DNA of 64,000 bases from Bacteroidales bacterium (GTDB lineage: Bacteria; Bacteroidota; Bacteroidia; Bacteroidales; P3): NCBI GenBank assembly GCA_017454015.1, contig JAFTDW010000042.1:23647-87646 (forward strand), written 5' to 3'. Under the pieces are notes generated by a model. That model was not told where the DNA came from, did not search any database, and saw only the letters and a program-made list of their open reading frames with translations. Below, piece after piece: positions 25,851 through 35,454 of the stretch. Numbering within the stretch: position 1 is the first letter of the stretch; every line of letters begins with the position of its first letter. Made by a program: the position numbers and the translations under genes.

Positions 25851-28682
25851 ATGAGCCAATACAACCATAAAGAAATCGAGCCCAAGTGGCAACAATACTG
25901 GCAAGAACACGGCACCTACAACGTCACCAACGGCGCCGACAAGCCTCACTACTATGTCCTTGACATGTTCCCCTATCCCTCGGGCGCGGGGCTCCACGTG
26001 GGCCACCCCCTGGGCTACATAGCCAGCGACATCGTGGCGCGCTACAAACGCCTCTGCGGCTACAACGTGCTCCACCCCATGGGCTACGACGCCTACGGCC
26101 TGCCAGCCGAGCAGTATGCCATACAAACCGGCCAGCACCCGCAGATCACCACCGAGCGCAACATTGCACGCTACCGCGGCCAGCTCGACAAGCTGGGGCT
26201 CGGCTTTGACTGGAGCCGCGAGGTGCGCACCTGCGACCCCGACTACTACCGTTGGACCCAGTGGACCTTCATCCAGCTCTTTAACCACTACTACGACACC
26301 GAGCAGGACAAGGCCCGCCCCATCTCCGAACTCGTCGCAAAGCTCCAGCGCGGCGAAGTCCTCGACCCACAAGGCACGCCCTACGACTGGAACGCCATGG
26401 ATGAGGCCCGGCGCGACGAGCTCCTCATGAACTACCGTCTCGCCTACCTCGCCGACACCGCTGTCAACTGGTGTCCCGAGCTCGGCACCGTCCTCGCCAA
26501 CGACGAGGTGGTGGGCGGCCTCAGCGTCAGGGGCGGTTACCCCGTGGAACGCAAGCTTATGCGCCAATGGTCGCTGCGTATCACTGCCTATGCGCAGCGT
26601 CTCCTCGACGGCCTCGACACCGTCGACTTCTCCGACAGCCTCAAGGAGGTCCAGCGCAACTGGATAGGCCGCAGCGAAGGCGCTGCGGCCTGGTTCCCTC
26701 TCGCCTCCAACCCTCAAAGCAGCTTCGAGATATTCACCACACGCCCCGACACCATCTTCGGCGTCACCTTCATGGTGCTCTGCCCGGAGCACGACATGAT
26801 AGCACAGATCACCACCCCTGCCCAGCGTGCCGAGGTGGAACAGTATCTCTCGTGGGCCAAAAACCGCTCCGAGCGCGAGCGGCAGGCCGAGGTCGGCAAA
26901 GTCTCCGGCGTCTTCACTGGCGCATACGCTCTCAACCCACTCACCGGCGAGCAGATACCTATATGGGTCAGCGAGTACGTCTTGGCGGGCTATGGCACTG
27001 GTGCCATCATGGCTGTGCCTGCCCACGATAGCCGCGACTTCGCCTTCGCCCGCCATTTCGGACTCCCCATACGCCAGGTCGTCCTGCCAGACGGTCAGTC
27101 CCAAGCCGACATGACACCCACCGACACCTGGTCGGAGTCCATCGACAGCAAGAGCGGCACCAGCGTCAACAGCGGTTTCATCACAGGCATGAAAGTCAAG
27201 GACGCCATCGCCGCCGTCATCAGCCACCTCGAGGAAAAAGGCATAGGCCACCGCACCGTCAACTTCCGCCTCCGCGACGCCACCTTCAGCCGCCAGCGCT
27301 ATTGGGGCGAGCCCATCCCCGTCTACTTCAAGACCGTGGGCGGCCGCCCAATACCCCACTGCCTGCCCGACGAATGCCTGCCCTTGCGCCTGCCCGAAGT
27401 CTCCGACTTCAAGCCCACTGCCACGGGCCAGCCCCCGCTCGCACATGCCCTGCGCTGGGCATGGGACGAGCAGAAGCGGCAAGTGGTCGACAATCTTCTT
27501 GTCGACAATGTCACGGTGTTTCCACTCGAGCTCAGCACCATGCCGGGCTTCGCGGGCTCCAGCGGCTACTACCTCCGCTACATGGACCCCGCCAACAACC
27601 ACGCCTACTTCTCCCGCGAGGCTGTGCAATACTGGCGCAACGTCGACTTCTACGTGGGCGGCTCGGAACATGCCACAGGCCATCTTGTCTATGCCCGCTT
27701 CTGGAACAAATTCCTCTTCGACATAGGCCTCGCCGTGGAGCAGGAACCTTTCCGCAAACTCGTCAACCAAGGCATGATACAAGGACGGTCCAACTTTGTC
27801 TACCGTTCGCGCACCGACAACAACCTCTTCCTCTCCAAAAACATAGCCCTCCGCCAGGGCAACACCGTGCCCATCCATGTCGATATCAATATCGTCGACA
27901 ACGATGTGCTCGACATTGAGCGGTTCCGCGCCTGGCGCCCCGAGTTCGCCCATGCCCGCTTCGAGCTCGAAGAGGGCAAGTACATCTGCGGCTGGGAAAT
28001 AGAGAAAATGTCCAAGTCCATGTACAACGTCCAGAACCCCGACGACCTCGTGGAACGCTACGGCGCCGACACGTTGCGCATGTACGAGATGTTCCTCGGC
28101 CCCATAGAGCAGTCCAAGCCCTGGGACACCGGCGGCATAGAGGGCGTCTCGCGCTTCCTCAAGAAGTTCTGGCGCCTTTTCGACGAGGCACAGGACTCCG
28201 CGCAGCCAACTCCAGAGGTCTTCAAGACAATACACCGCACCATAAAGCGCGTCACCTCCGACATAGAGCGCTTCTCCCTCAACACCGCGGTCAGCAACTT
28301 CATGATATGCACCAACGAGCTCCAGGCCCTCGGCCCCCATTCCGCCGCAACCCTTAAGCCGTTGCTTGTGCTCATAGCCCCCTTTGCGCCTCATCTCGCC
28401 GAGGAACTTTGGCACAAACTCCACCCCAACGCCACCTCCGTCCTCGACGCGGCGTGGCCCGCACACGACGAGCGCTACCTCGAGGAAGACAGCTTTGAAT
28501 ACCCCGTCTCCTTCAACGGCAAAATGCGCTTCAAGCTGCGCCTGCCGTTCACCGCAACCAACGACGACGCCATGCTCGCCGTCCAGCAAGCCCCGGAAAC
28601 CCAGCGTTACATTGAAGGCAAAAGCATAAATAAACTCATATTCGTCCCCCGCAAAATCATCAACATCGTCCTAACAAAATGA
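25851..28682 (+). CDS. leuS: Leucyl-tRNA synthetase
   Basis: 943 residues, class I aminoacyl-tRNA synthetase. The HIGH-equivalent is HVGHP at 49-53 (within [16 protein letters not shown]), the CP1 editing insertion runs from about 230 to 420, and KMSKSMYN is near 719. The anticodon-binding and C-terminal domains are present, ending KIINIVLTK. Length is typical for Bacteroidota LeuRS. The stop codon TGA lies in the sequence AAAATGACCACGAA, which is the start of repeat arm D; the last codon or two and the stop therefore coincide with the repeat. Confidence 0.97.
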   Translation: MSQYNHKEIEPKWQQYWQEHGTYNVTNGADKPHYYVLDMFPYPSGAGLHVGHPLGYIASDIVARYKRLCGYNVLHPMGYDAYGLPAEQYAIQTGQHPQITTERNIARYRGQLDKLGLGFDWSREVRTCDPDYYRWTQWTFIQLFNHYYDTEQDKARPISELVAKLQRGEVLDPQGTPYDWNAMDEARRDELLMNYRLAYLADTAVNWCPELGTVLANDEVVGGLSVRGGYPVERKLMRQWSLRITAYAQRLLDGLDTVDFSDSLKEVQRNWIGRSEGAAAWFPLASNPQSSFEIFTTRPDTIFGVTFMVLCPEHDMIAQITTPAQRAEVEQYLSWAKNRSERERQAEVGKVSGVFTGAYALNPLTGEQIPIWVSEYVLAGYGTGAIMAVPAHDSRDFAFARHFGLPIRQVVLPDGQSQADMTPTDTWSESIDSKSGTSVNSGFITGMKVKDAIAAVISHLEEKGIGHRTVNFRLRDATFSRQRYWGEPIPVYFKTVGGRPIPHCLPDECLPLRLPEVSDFKPTATGQPPLAHALRWAWDEQKRQVVDNLLVDNVTVFPLELSTMPGFAGSSGYYLRYMDPANNHAYFSREAVQYWRNVDFYVGGSEHATGHLVYARFWNKFLFDIGLAVEQEPFRKLVNQGMIQGRSNFVYRSRTDNNLFLSKNIALRQGNTVPIHVDINIVDNDVLDIERFRAWRPEFAHARFELEEGKYICGWEIEKMSKSMYNVQNPDDLVERYGADTLRMYEMFLGPIEQSKPWDTGGIEGVSRFLKKFWRLFDEAQDSAQPTPEVFKTIHRTIKRVTSDIERFSLNTAVSNFMICTNELQALGPHSAATLKPLLVLIAPFAPHLAEELWHKLHPNATSVLDAAWPAHDERYLEEDSFEYPVSFNGKMRFKLRLPFTATNDDAMLAVQQAPETQRYIEGKSINKLIFVPRKIINIVLTK

Positions 28683-28914
28683 CCACGAATAGCACAAATA
28701 CACACGAATAATCATTGGTTTCTTCGCAACCCTCGTTTTCTGGCTGCGGCAATGTAAGCAAGCTTCCACTGCTCTTGCTTATCGAAAACGTTGGTTTCTT
28801 CGAAACCCTCGTTTTCTCGCCTCGGCATAGTGCAAACACTGCGTGATTTGCCCTCTGCGCTCGGCTTACGAAAACGTTCAAATTGGTAAAATTCGTGTTA
28901 TTTGTGTTCTGTAA
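28675..28914 (+). repeat. Composite intergenic repeat D-B'-A'-D' filling the leuS-nusB gap
   Basis: The whole gap from the leuS stop to the nusB start is repeat. Arm D is at about 28675-28710 (ends ACACACGAATA), hairpin module B in reverse at 28734-28792, hairpin module A in reverse at 28810-28878, and arm D' at 28879-28914 (AAATTGGTAAAATTCGTG onward), directly followed by the ATG. D and D' carry an imperfect inverted repeat: AGCACAAATACACACGAAT against the complement of D', AACACAAATAACACGAAT. The linkers read GGTTTCTTCG(C/A)AACCCT. The same order in reverse complement fills 48944-49231. Confidence 0.85.
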
Positions 28915-29874
28915 ATGAAGAATAGACCCCACCTCGCCATGTTAAGCCGCCATTTCTATAGAGCCAAAGCCCTGCAGGCCGTCTACGCTTTCCGCACCTC
29001 AGGCAGCGTCGACACCGCCGCCCTCGACAAAAGCTATACCTACCATATCAACCACCTCAACCTCCTTGCCACCCTCCAGCTCGACGCACTCCTGCGTTTC
29101 GTCTCCATCACCGCCACCATGCAGCTTGAGGCCAAAAGCAAGTTCATGCCCACCCCCGACGAGCTCAACCCGTCGCCCAACCTCTCCCGCAACGCTTTCA
29201 TAGCCCGCCTCCAAGCCAACTACGAGCTCTCTTCGCGCCTCGAGGCCGTCGTTCCCGTCCCTGGAGTGGACGCCATACTCCGCAAAGCCTCGCGCGACTA
29301 CCGCGAGACCACCCTCTACAAGCAGTATGCAGCACTCCCCAAGCCTACCTTCGCCGACGACAAGGAGCAGACACTCTGCCTCTACAAGTTCCTCATGAAC
29401 AATGAGCCGCTCACATACCTCTTCGCCTCTCGCAGCCTCCTATGGGAAGGCGACTACCACCAGGTGGCGCAGCAGGGTTATGCACTGCTGCGCACCGTCA
29501 ACGAAGACAGCCCCCAAGACCTCCCCATGCCTCCGGTCTACGACCAGCGTGTGCCCAAAGAGCGTGACGACTACCTCTTTGGCCGTCAGCTCATGCTCGA
29601 GACAGTCCACCAGTTCGACAGTCACCGCCAACTCATCGAGAAACACCTTCACCGCTGGGAGTACGAGCGCATAAGCCTGCTCGACCTCATCATCATCAAC
29701 ATGGCCATCGTCGAGCTCACCACCTGCCCAACCATACCCGCTCTCGTCACCATCGACGAATACGTGGAACTCGCCAAGGAATTCTCCTCCGACAAAAGCC
29801 GCCTCTTTGTCAACGGAATAATCGACCATATAGTTGCAGACCTCCGCAACCAACACTTAATTGAAAAGGATTGA
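28915..29874 (+). CDS. nusB: Transcription antitermination factor NusB, extended Bacteroidota type
   Basis: 319 residues, about twice the length of E. coli NusB. The C-terminal part from about 200 (YLFGRQLMLETVHQFDSHRQ, YERISLLDLIIINMAIVEL, TIDEYVELAKEF, FVNGIIDHIVADL) is the NusB RNA-binding helical domain. The N-terminal half starts with the conserved-looking LSRHFYRAKALQAVYAF and is Bacteroidota-specific. ATG 28915 sits immediately after repeat arm D'; the ATG at 28939 (MLSRHFYRAK) is an equally good start. NusB with NusE (S10) supports rRNA antitermination. The stop TGA (29872-29874) shares its last base with the first base of a hairpin module A. Confidence 0.88.
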   Translation: MKNRPHLAMLSRHFYRAKALQAVYAFRTSGSVDTAALDKSYTYHINHLNLLATLQLDALLRFVSITATMQLEAKSKFMPTPDELNPSPNLSRNAFIARLQANYELSSRLEAVVPVPGVDAILRKASRDYRETTLYKQYAALPKPTFADDKEQTLCLYKFLMNNEPLTYLFASRSLLWEGDYHQVAQQGYALLRTVNEDSPQDLPMPPVYDQRVPKERDDYLFGRQLMLETVHQFDSHRQLIEKHLHRWEYERISLLDLIIINMAIVELTTCPTIPALVTIDEYVELAKEFSSDKSRLFVNGIIDHIVADLRNQHLIEKD

Positions 29875-30188
29875 ACGTTTTCGTAAGCCGAGCGCAGAGG
29901 GCAAATCACGCAGTGTTTGCACTATGCCGAGGCGAGAAAACGAGGTTTTCGAAGAAACCAACGATATAACAAAATGACCACGAATAGCACAAATACACAC
30001 GAAAACGTTCCATTTCATGAGTCGTTTTCTGGCTGCGGCAGTGTAAGCAAGCTTCCACTGCTCTTGCTTAACGAAAACGTTCCATTTCATGAGTCGTTTT
30101 CTGGCTGCGGCAGTGTAAGCAAGCTTCCACTGCTCTTGCTTATCGAAAACGTTCAAATTGGTAAAATTCGTGTTATCTGTGTCCTATA
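29874..30188 (+). repeat. Composite intergenic repeat A-D-B'-B'-D' filling the nusB-DUF1573 gap
   Basis: Module A forward (29874-29942) starts on the last base of the nusB stop codon. Arm D is at 29966-30003, two near-identical reverse B hairpins at 30023-30081 and 30095-30153 (72-base period), and arm D' at 30154-30188 abuts the next ATG. No unique sequence remains in the 314-base gap. Confidence 0.85.
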
Positions 30189-30644
30189 ATGTATAAAGAA
30201 TTGAGAACAACGGCGTTATATATAATCATTATTTCATTGCTGCTTGTGTCGTGTGGAGGCGACCCTGCCGCTCAATACGACACAAGCCTTATCAACAACC
30301 CCAACAGCGCCGATGGCTCTGACAGTGACGCCAAGTTGCCTGTAATAACATTCGATACCGACATGCACGACTTCGGACGCCTGCAGGCTGGCGAGAACAT
30401 AAGCTACAGCTTCCACTTCGTCAACAGTGGCCACGCCAACCTCGTCATCTCCGCCTGCGACGCCTCCTGCGGCTGCACCGTGGCCGACTTCCCACGCGAC
30501 CCCATAGCCCCGGGACGCGACGGCTATGTAACAGTTTCCTTCAAGTCCGCAGGCATGAGCGGCCAGCAGTACAAGGAGGTCACGGTCTGCACCAACGCCC
30601 AGCCCTCGCGTACCAAACTCAAAATACAAGCCAAGGTTATTTAA
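30189..30644 (+). CDS. DUF1573-family lipoprotein
   Basis: 151 residues. Lipobox LLLVSC gives lipidated C22 after a hydrophobic signal (residues 8-21). The DUF1573 Ig-like fold follows, with FDTDMHDFGRLQAGENISYSFHFVNSGHANLVISACDASCGCTVADFP; the cysteine-rich CDASCGC turn is typical of this family. Function is unknown, but the gene is part of the conserved Bacteroidota order nusB, DUF1573, yajC, ybbR, coaE. Here two extra lipoprotein genes separate it from yajC. Its ATG abuts repeat arm D'. Confidence 0.85.
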   Translation: MYKELRTTALYIIIISLLLVSCGGDPAAQYDTSLINNPNSADGSDSDAKLPVITFDTDMHDFGRLQAGENISYSFHFVNSGHANLVISACDASCGCTVADFPRDPIAPGRDGYVTVSFKSAGMSGQQYKEVTVCTNAQPSRTKLKIQAKVI

Positions 30645-30714
30645 GGGCTAAAGGGTTTGAAGGTTGAAAGATTAACAGAAACAAATTAATATTAACCAAC
30701 AAAAAAAGCAAACT

Positions 30715-31533
30715 ATGAAAAAAATCACATCACTCTTCATGGCGGTGGCCATTGTCGCACTGATCACCTCCTGCCAAAAAGACAACGACGGCATCTACAA
30801 ACCCGGCAAGAAGATCGCCAAAATCACCATTACCGAAGGTGAAGGCGATGTCTCCGTACAGACATGGAACTGGGACGGCGGCCTCCTCAAAAGTGTCGAC
30901 GGCACCTACAACGGCCAGTCCGACGGCTCCATCCTTTACGAATACGACGGCAAGAAACTGACCAAGGCCTCCTACTCAACAGGCGATGCCTACTATGCCA
31001 TTAGCTATGAAGGCAAGAAAATCAGCAAGATTGCCGCCTTTAACGACGGTCGACAGGAAATGTCCATGGAACTGGGCTACGATGGCAAACAAATCAAGGA
31101 GATCAAGGTTAGCTACGAAGAAGGCGATGTTGCCAAGCGCTCCATCAGCTATCGTGCCATGTGCACCGTCTTGCCTCGCGAGGCCGTCGACCTTATCTGC
31201 AAACAGCTCACCAGCGGTGCCAAAGGTGCCCAGACCTTCACTGTCTCCCTTACTTGGGATGGCAAGAACCTCGCTTCCGTCGTAATCCCCTACATGGGCG
31301 TCGATGTCAACATGAACTACACTTACGACGACAAGTCCAACCCCTATCACGACTTTGTGGGTTTGGCCCTCAGCTATGACGGTTTCGCCACCTACTGCAG
31401 CGTCAACAACCCCACCGAGTGCTCCATCCCCATCATGCAGGAGAAGACCACCTACACCTACGAGTACACCGGCAAGTATCCCTCCAAGGTTACCGCCAGC
31501 GACAACACCGTACAAGTTATTGAATACCTCTAA
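30715..31533 (+). CDS. Lipoprotein, DUF4595-like beta-repeat protein (paralogue 1)
   Basis: 272 residues. Signal with lipobox ALITSC gives C20. The mature part begins QKDNDGIYKPGKKI and consists of repeated short strands of the type YDGKKLTKASY, YEGKKISKIAAF and YDGKQIKEIKVSY, an YD-repeat/RHS-like beta-meander seen in DUF4595-type Bacteroidota lipoproteins. It is paralogous to the next gene: both mature proteins start QKD-DGIY-PGK-I and both carry a CYRAM/SYRAMCTVLP-EAV segment and a late NP-HDF-GLA segment. Function unknown. Confidence 0.7.
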   Translation: MKKITSLFMAVAIVALITSCQKDNDGIYKPGKKIAKITITEGEGDVSVQTWNWDGGLLKSVDGTYNGQSDGSILYEYDGKKLTKASYSTGDAYYAISYEGKKISKIAAFNDGRQEMSMELGYDGKQIKEIKVSYEEGDVAKRSISYRAMCTVLPREAVDLICKQLTSGAKGAQTFTVSLTWDGKNLASVVIPYMGVDVNMNYTYDDKSNPYHDFVGLALSYDGFATYCSVNNPTECSIPIMQEKTTYTYEYTGKYPSKVTASDNTVQVIEYL

Positions 31534-31574
31534 ACAGGTTTGAGCGGAGAACCACCAAAAAAACACAGACAGCG

Positions 31575-32738
31575 ATGAAAAAATACTTTTCACTGCTCAT
31601 GGCTGTAACCATCATAGTCTTTCTGGCCTCGTGCCAGAAAGACTATGATGGTATATACAGACCAGGCAAGAGAATCCATAAGATAACCATCAGCAGCAGC
31701 GAAACAGACACGACCATTGTCGAGACATGGACATGGGACACCCTTAAGGCCAAGTTCCCGCTCTTACCAGATACAGTCCTTCCGCGTGTCGTGACCTGCT
31801 GCTACAAGTATGACACCACGCTCAGGAGTGTCGACACCATCCGCACAGGGCAGACCATACCTAACAGGACCAACATTGACTCTATCAAGTATGAGAATGG
31901 TGTCACTATATTGATCAAGCACCGCAGGCACACTTTCAACAAGGTTTTCTGCAAATATGAATACACCTATAACAATGAAAGCAGGCTCACGGAGATAGTC
32001 AAGAGAAACTACAGAAACAGCCGTGTCGTCTCTGAAACGGTGGAAGACGAGAGCCTCCGCGAGACCTATGCTGTCGAATATGACGGGCAGCAACAGATAA
32101 GTGCTATCAACGCCTATCAATACGACACCCTCTCTAACGACAACGTGAAAGTCTCCACCATAAAGTTTACCTACGAAGGAGATCCCAAGAAACTCAAAGA
32201 GGTAAAGATAGAAATTGCGGCAAGCGACGATGGCGCCGACACAGGTGCCATAGCCTCCGCCTGTTATCGTGCCATGCGCATGGTGTTGCCGGAGGAAGCC
32301 GTCCAGATTATTCAGACTCGTCGCAGTCAGCAACTTGCCCAAGGTGCCAAGTCCCGGATTGCCGACATTGCCAGTGTTTCCTTTGTATGGGACAAAGAAG
32401 GCAAAAACATCACCGAGGTCACTGTCAATTACGCGGGTAACTCTACCGACAAGCTGCACTATGCATCCTACGACGAAGAAGGCAACCCGTTCCACGACTT
32501 CGCAGGCTTGGCCGCCGCTTTCTCCATTGAGAACGATGGCTTTGTCTCATACTGCAGCGAGAACAACCCCTTAGAGTGTGACTACAGCACGCAGAAGCAA
32601 GTGCGCTACAATTACAGCTACGAAGGCGGTCTTGCTTTAAAGAAAAGAGCCTATCGTGTATATCCTCACAAGATTTCAAAGATTGTCAACCATAATAACA
32701 ACTATGTGACAATCGTAAAGAATGTTGAATATTTTTAA
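31575..32738 (+). CDS. Lipoprotein, DUF4595-like beta-repeat protein (paralogue 2)
   Basis: 387 residues. Signal and lipobox FLASC give C20. The mature start QKDYDGIYRPGKRIHKITIS closely matches paralogue 1, as do ACYRAMRMVLPEEAVQII and the late segment with NPFHDFAGLAAAF. The extra length lies mostly in an inserted stretch at about 50-150. Tandem duplication with divergence is the simplest explanation. It ends 5 bases before yajC, so both lipoprotein genes sit inside the nusB-coaE operon. Surface exposure is possible but not shown. Confidence 0.7.
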   Translation: MKKYFSLLMAVTIIVFLASCQKDYDGIYRPGKRIHKITISSSETDTTIVETWTWDTLKAKFPLLPDTVLPRVVTCCYKYDTTLRSVDTIRTGQTIPNRTNIDSIKYENGVTILIKHRRHTFNKVFCKYEYTYNNESRLTEIVKRNYRNSRVVSETVEDESLRETYAVEYDGQQQISAINAYQYDTLSNDNVKVSTIKFTYEGDPKKLKEVKIEIAASDDGADTGAIASACYRAMRMVLPEEAVQIIQTRRSQQLAQGAKSRIADIASVSFVWDKEGKNITEVTVNYAGNSTDKLHYASYDEEGNPFHDFAGLAAAFSIENDGFVSYCSENNPLECDYSTQKQVRYNYSYEGGLALKKRAYRVYPHKISKIVNHNNNYVTIVKNVEYF

Positions 32739-32743
32739 ATAGC

Positions 32744-33064
32744 ATGACAATTCTCTATATTTTACTCGACGGAGCCGCAAACAACAGCGGCGGCATGGGC
32801 GGCATGTTGTGGCTGCTTATTGCTATGATACTCATTATCTGGCTTATGGGCGGCAGCAGCCGCAAGCAGGCCAAGAAGGAGCAGCAGTTCCGCAGCCAGA
32901 TGAAAAAAGGCGACAGGGTTCTTTGCGGAGGGTCTCTCTACGGCAAGGTGCATGAGGTTAACGACACTACTGTCAACGTAGAACTTGCGGGAGGTGTTGT
33001 GGTGACCGTAGAGAAGAGCGCGGTGACAGCGGCACCCGAAACAGGGGATGGAGGGGAGAAATAG
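32744..33064 (+). CDS. yajC: Sec translocon accessory subunit YajC
   Basis: 106 residues. One N-terminal membrane helix (about 20-38, GMLWLLIAMILIIWLMGG) followed by RKQAKKEQQFRSQMKKGDRVLCGGSLYGKVHEV, the hallmark YajC cytosolic domain. YajC associates with SecDF-YidC in the inner membrane. The position between DUF1573 and ybbR is the usual Bacteroidota order. Confidence 0.93.
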   Translation: MTILYILLDGAANNSGGMGGMLWLLIAMILIIWLMGGSSRKQAKKEQQFRSQMKKGDRVLCGGSLYGKVHEVNDTTVNVELAGGVVVTVEKSAVTAAPETGDGGEK

Positions 33065-33490
33065 GATGGATCTGGATGTGGGGACAGAGTTGACACCCAG
33101 CCCTAAAACCATAGAAAAATCAGAGTAATCGGAATATTTGGAACGTTTTCGTAAGCCGAGCGCAGAGGTCAAATCACGCAGTGTTTGCACTATGCCGAGG
33201 CGAGAAAACGAAGGTTGCGAAGAAACCAACGTTTTCGTAAGCCGAGCGCAGAGGTCAAATCACGCAGTGTTTGCACTATGCCGAGGCGAGAAAACGAAGG
33301 TTGCGAAGAAACCAACGTTTTCGTAAGCCGAGCGCAGGGGGCAAATCACGCAGTGTTTGCACTATGCCGAGGCGAGAAAACGAGGTTTTCGAAGAGAACA
33401 ACCGTAGGTCATGAGCACCTATGAAATAAAAACAAGGATAGCGAATAACGTTTCTTGGATGTTACCATAACGGAAAAAGCAGGTGTGTAA
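33065..33490 (+). repeat. Triple module A tandem array plus one module C, yajC-ybbR gap
   Basis: Three forward copies of hairpin module A at 33142-33210, 33228-33296 and 33314-33382 with an exact 86-base period (69-base module plus 17-base linker AAGGTTGCGAAGAAACC). Each module starts AACGTTTTCG and ends GAGAAAACG. A forward module C follows at 33404-33449. The first 77 bases and the last 40 bases of the gap are unique. Because 86 is not divisible by three, successive copies are read in different frames. Confidence 0.85.
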
Positions 33491-34438
33491 GTGAGTCGGC
33501 GTTCACCCATAGTGTTGTTGGTTTTCGCGGTAGGCACTTTTGTAGTATGGATGCTTGCCGCGATGAGCGACGAGTCGGATTACACTTATCGCTATCCGCT
33601 GCGTTACGAGGGTTACGACACGTTGAGTTATGTGCGCACGTACGGCGACAGTGTGCTTGTAACGGTTGAGAGGAGCACGGGGTTTCGTGCGTTGAGGCGA
33701 TCGCTGTCGCAGGCGGAGCCTCCGGTGCTGACTGTCAATGTGGCGCCATACCTCACAGGCATGGATGCGTTTATCCCCGAGGAGGCTCTCCACAGGGAGC
33801 TGGACAGTGTGTTTGAGTCTCAGCGTGTGGCGAAGGTGACGTTTGCGGGTTCGGGCATCCGTATGGGAGTGGCGGCGAGGCAGAGCAAGAGGGTGCCTGT
33901 GGCGGTGCGCAATATAGAGTGCACGTTTGCAAGCCAGTATGGTCTTGGCGGCGAGCCGGTGGTTGAGCCGGACAGTGTGACGCTGTACGGCTCGGCGGCA
34001 GCGTTGGAGCACTTCAGCGAGGTGCCTACGGTAGGGGTGAGACTGAAGGGGGTGGACATGAGTCAGCGCATGGAGGTCCCGTTGCAGCCTGTGTGGGAGG
34101 CATACAGTGGCATGTGCTGCGACTGTGCCGAGGTGGAGCTGGCGCTTCCGGTGAAACGTTTTGTTGAGCGGACTTTTGTTGCCAAAGTGCGGTGCGGCGG
34201 CAGTGACAGTGTGCGGCTTTATCCCGACCACGTGAAGGTTCACTGCTGGGTGCCCACGGAGCTTTACGGCGAAGTGGAGGCTGACGACATAGAAGTGGAG
34301 GCTCGCCTCCAGGAGGAGAGGATGGTGCCGCAGGTGGTGTCGTTTCCTGTAGGTGTGAGGATTAAGCAGGTGGAGCCTGCTGAGCTGCAGTATGTTATTT
34401 TAAGGCTGGCCGTTTCAAGGAAGGAACGTTTTAGATAA
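33491..34438 (+). CDS. YbbR-domain membrane-anchored protein (CdaR-like)
   Basis: 315 residues. N-terminal membrane helix (about 6-24, IVLLVFAVGTFVVWMLAAM), then YbbR-type beta repeats (LTVNVAPYLTGMDAFIPEE, VTFAGSGIRM, VPVAVRNIECTFASQYGLGGEPVVEPDSVTLYGSAAAL). It sits between yajC and coaE as in other Bacteroidota. In Firmicutes YbbR (CdaR) regulates the cyclase CdaA; no cdaA is adjacent here. The start is GTG. The C-terminus ERFR and stop TAA are encoded by the first bases of a repeat (AACGTTTTAGATAAGC at 34425-34440), so the native end has probably been replaced. Confidence 0.8.
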   Translation: MSRRSPIVLLVFAVGTFVVWMLAAMSDESDYTYRYPLRYEGYDTLSYVRTYGDSVLVTVERSTGFRALRRSLSQAEPPVLTVNVAPYLTGMDAFIPEEALHRELDSVFESQRVAKVTFAGSGIRMGVAARQSKRVPVAVRNIECTFASQYGLGGEPVVEPDSVTLYGSAAALEHFSEVPTVGVRLKGVDMSQRMEVPLQPVWEAYSGMCCDCAEVELALPVKRFVERTFVAKVRCGGSDSVRLYPDHVKVHCWVPTELYGEVEADDIEVEARLQEERMVPQVVSFPVGVRIKQVEPAELQYVILRLAVSRKERFR

Positions 34439-34808
34439 GCAAGAACTGAGGTCATGAGCACCCGTAAAAATAAAAACAAGGATAGCGAATAACTGAGGTC
34501 ATGAGCACCTATGAAATAAAAACAAGGATAGCGAATAACTGAGGTCATGAGCACCCGTAAAAATAAAAAACATGGACAGCGAATAGCAATGGGGGCTTGC
34601 TCACATTGCCGCAGCCAGAAAACGAGGGTTGCGAAGAAACCAAGGTTGAAATCAAAATAATGAACCAAAGGTCATGAACTGAGGTCATGAGCACCCGTAA
34701 AAATAAAAACATGGACAGCGAATAGCACCTATGAAATAAAAACAAGGACAGCGAATAAATGAGCAGCACTTATGAAATAAAAACATGGACAGCGAATAAA
34801 GTATTTAT
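34425..34808 (+). repeat. Module C tandem array (about 47-bp units) with a B fragment, ybbR-coaE gap
   Basis: It starts with a truncated A/B head inside the end of ybbR, then C units beginning at about 34445, 34492 and 34538 (period 46-47). A fragment of module B follows (about 34581-34640, CTTGCTCACATTGCCGCAG), then further partial C units from 34675 to 34800. Typical C words are CTGAGGTCATGAGCACC, then TATGAAATAAAAAC or CGTAAAAATAAAAAC, then AAGGATAGCGAATAA or ATGGACAGCGAATAG. All copies point in the direction of transcription. Confidence 0.82.
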
Positions 34809-34825
34809 AATTGTAATTGAAAATT

Positions 34826-35437
34826 ATGAGAGTAGCGTTGACGGGTGGCATAGGTTGCGGCAAGAGCGTGGTGCTTGGGGAGTTTAAGAGGCTGGGTGTG
34901 CCGTGTTTTGAGGCCGACAGGGAGGCTGCGAAGCTTTACGACAACCCCGCTTTTTGCGACGAGGTGGTCAATCTGCTGGGCAGAGGGGTTTTGTGCGCCG
35001 ACGGACGTATAGACAAGAAGGCGGTGGCTGGCGATGTGTTTGCCGACAGTGCCAAGTTGGCGGCGCTGAGTTCTTTGGTTCATCCGCGTGTGATGGGAGA
35101 GTTCGACGGGTGGGCGCGGCGGCATGAGAGTGAATACAGTTATGTGTTGTGCGAGGTGGCGGTGCTTTACGAGTACGGATTGGAGAGGTGCTTCGACAAG
35201 GTGGTGTGCGTACACCTCGACCTTGAGGAGCGGCTGCGGCGTCTGCTGTTGCGCGACGGCGGCCCCCGCGAACAGCTGCTGGCGCGTATCGCCAGCCAGC
35301 TGCCTTCCGAGCAGAAGATGATGCGTGCGGATTATGTGATACTTAACTACGAGGGTAATCCACGCTCGCGCCAGGTGGCTGCGGTGGACGAGATGCTGAG
35401 GAGAAAGGATGGAAGGATGAAAGGTTTAAGGGTTTAA
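34826..35437 (+). CDS. coaE: Dephospho-CoA kinase
   Basis: 203 residues. Final step of CoA synthesis: phosphorylates the 3'-hydroxyl of dephospho-CoA. P-loop GGIGCGKS at 7-14, and the family segments DREAAKLY, LVHPRVMGEFDGW and VLCEVAVLYEYGLERCFDKVVCV are present. ATG 34826 gives the canonical start directly before the P-loop; a TTG three codons upstream is less likely. The C-terminus (KDGRMKGLRV) runs into a purine-rich family E stretch and may be extended by it. Confidence 0.92.
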   Translation: MRVALTGGIGCGKSVVLGEFKRLGVPCFEADREAAKLYDNPAFCDEVVNLLGRGVLCADGRIDKKAVAGDVFADSAKLAALSSLVHPRVMGEFDGWARRHESEYSYVLCEVAVLYEYGLERCFDKVVCVHLDLEERLRRLLLRDGGPREQLLARIASQLPSEQKMMRADYVILNYEGNPRSRQVAAVDEMLRRKDGRMKGLRV

Positions 35438-35454
35438 AGGATGGTGGGGGAGTA

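Noticed and set aside
25833-28589. 918-codon open frame antisense to leuS
   Set aside because: The sense frame is an intact leucyl-tRNA synthetase; the antisense sequence is low-complexity Gly/Val/Glu-rich without recognisable domains.
28675-28914. Insertion sequence
   Set aside because: No transposase or other coding capacity; the modules are non-coding hairpins with imperfect inverted arms.
33142-33382. CRISPR-like array (regular 86-bp period)
   Set aside because: The linkers are as conserved as the repeats, units are near-identical along their full length, and no cas genes are present. It is a tandem duplication of module A.
34445-34800. CRISPR-like array of about 47-bp units
   Set aside because: Units are mosaic, lack unique spacers of constant length, and the same modules occur singly at many other sites.
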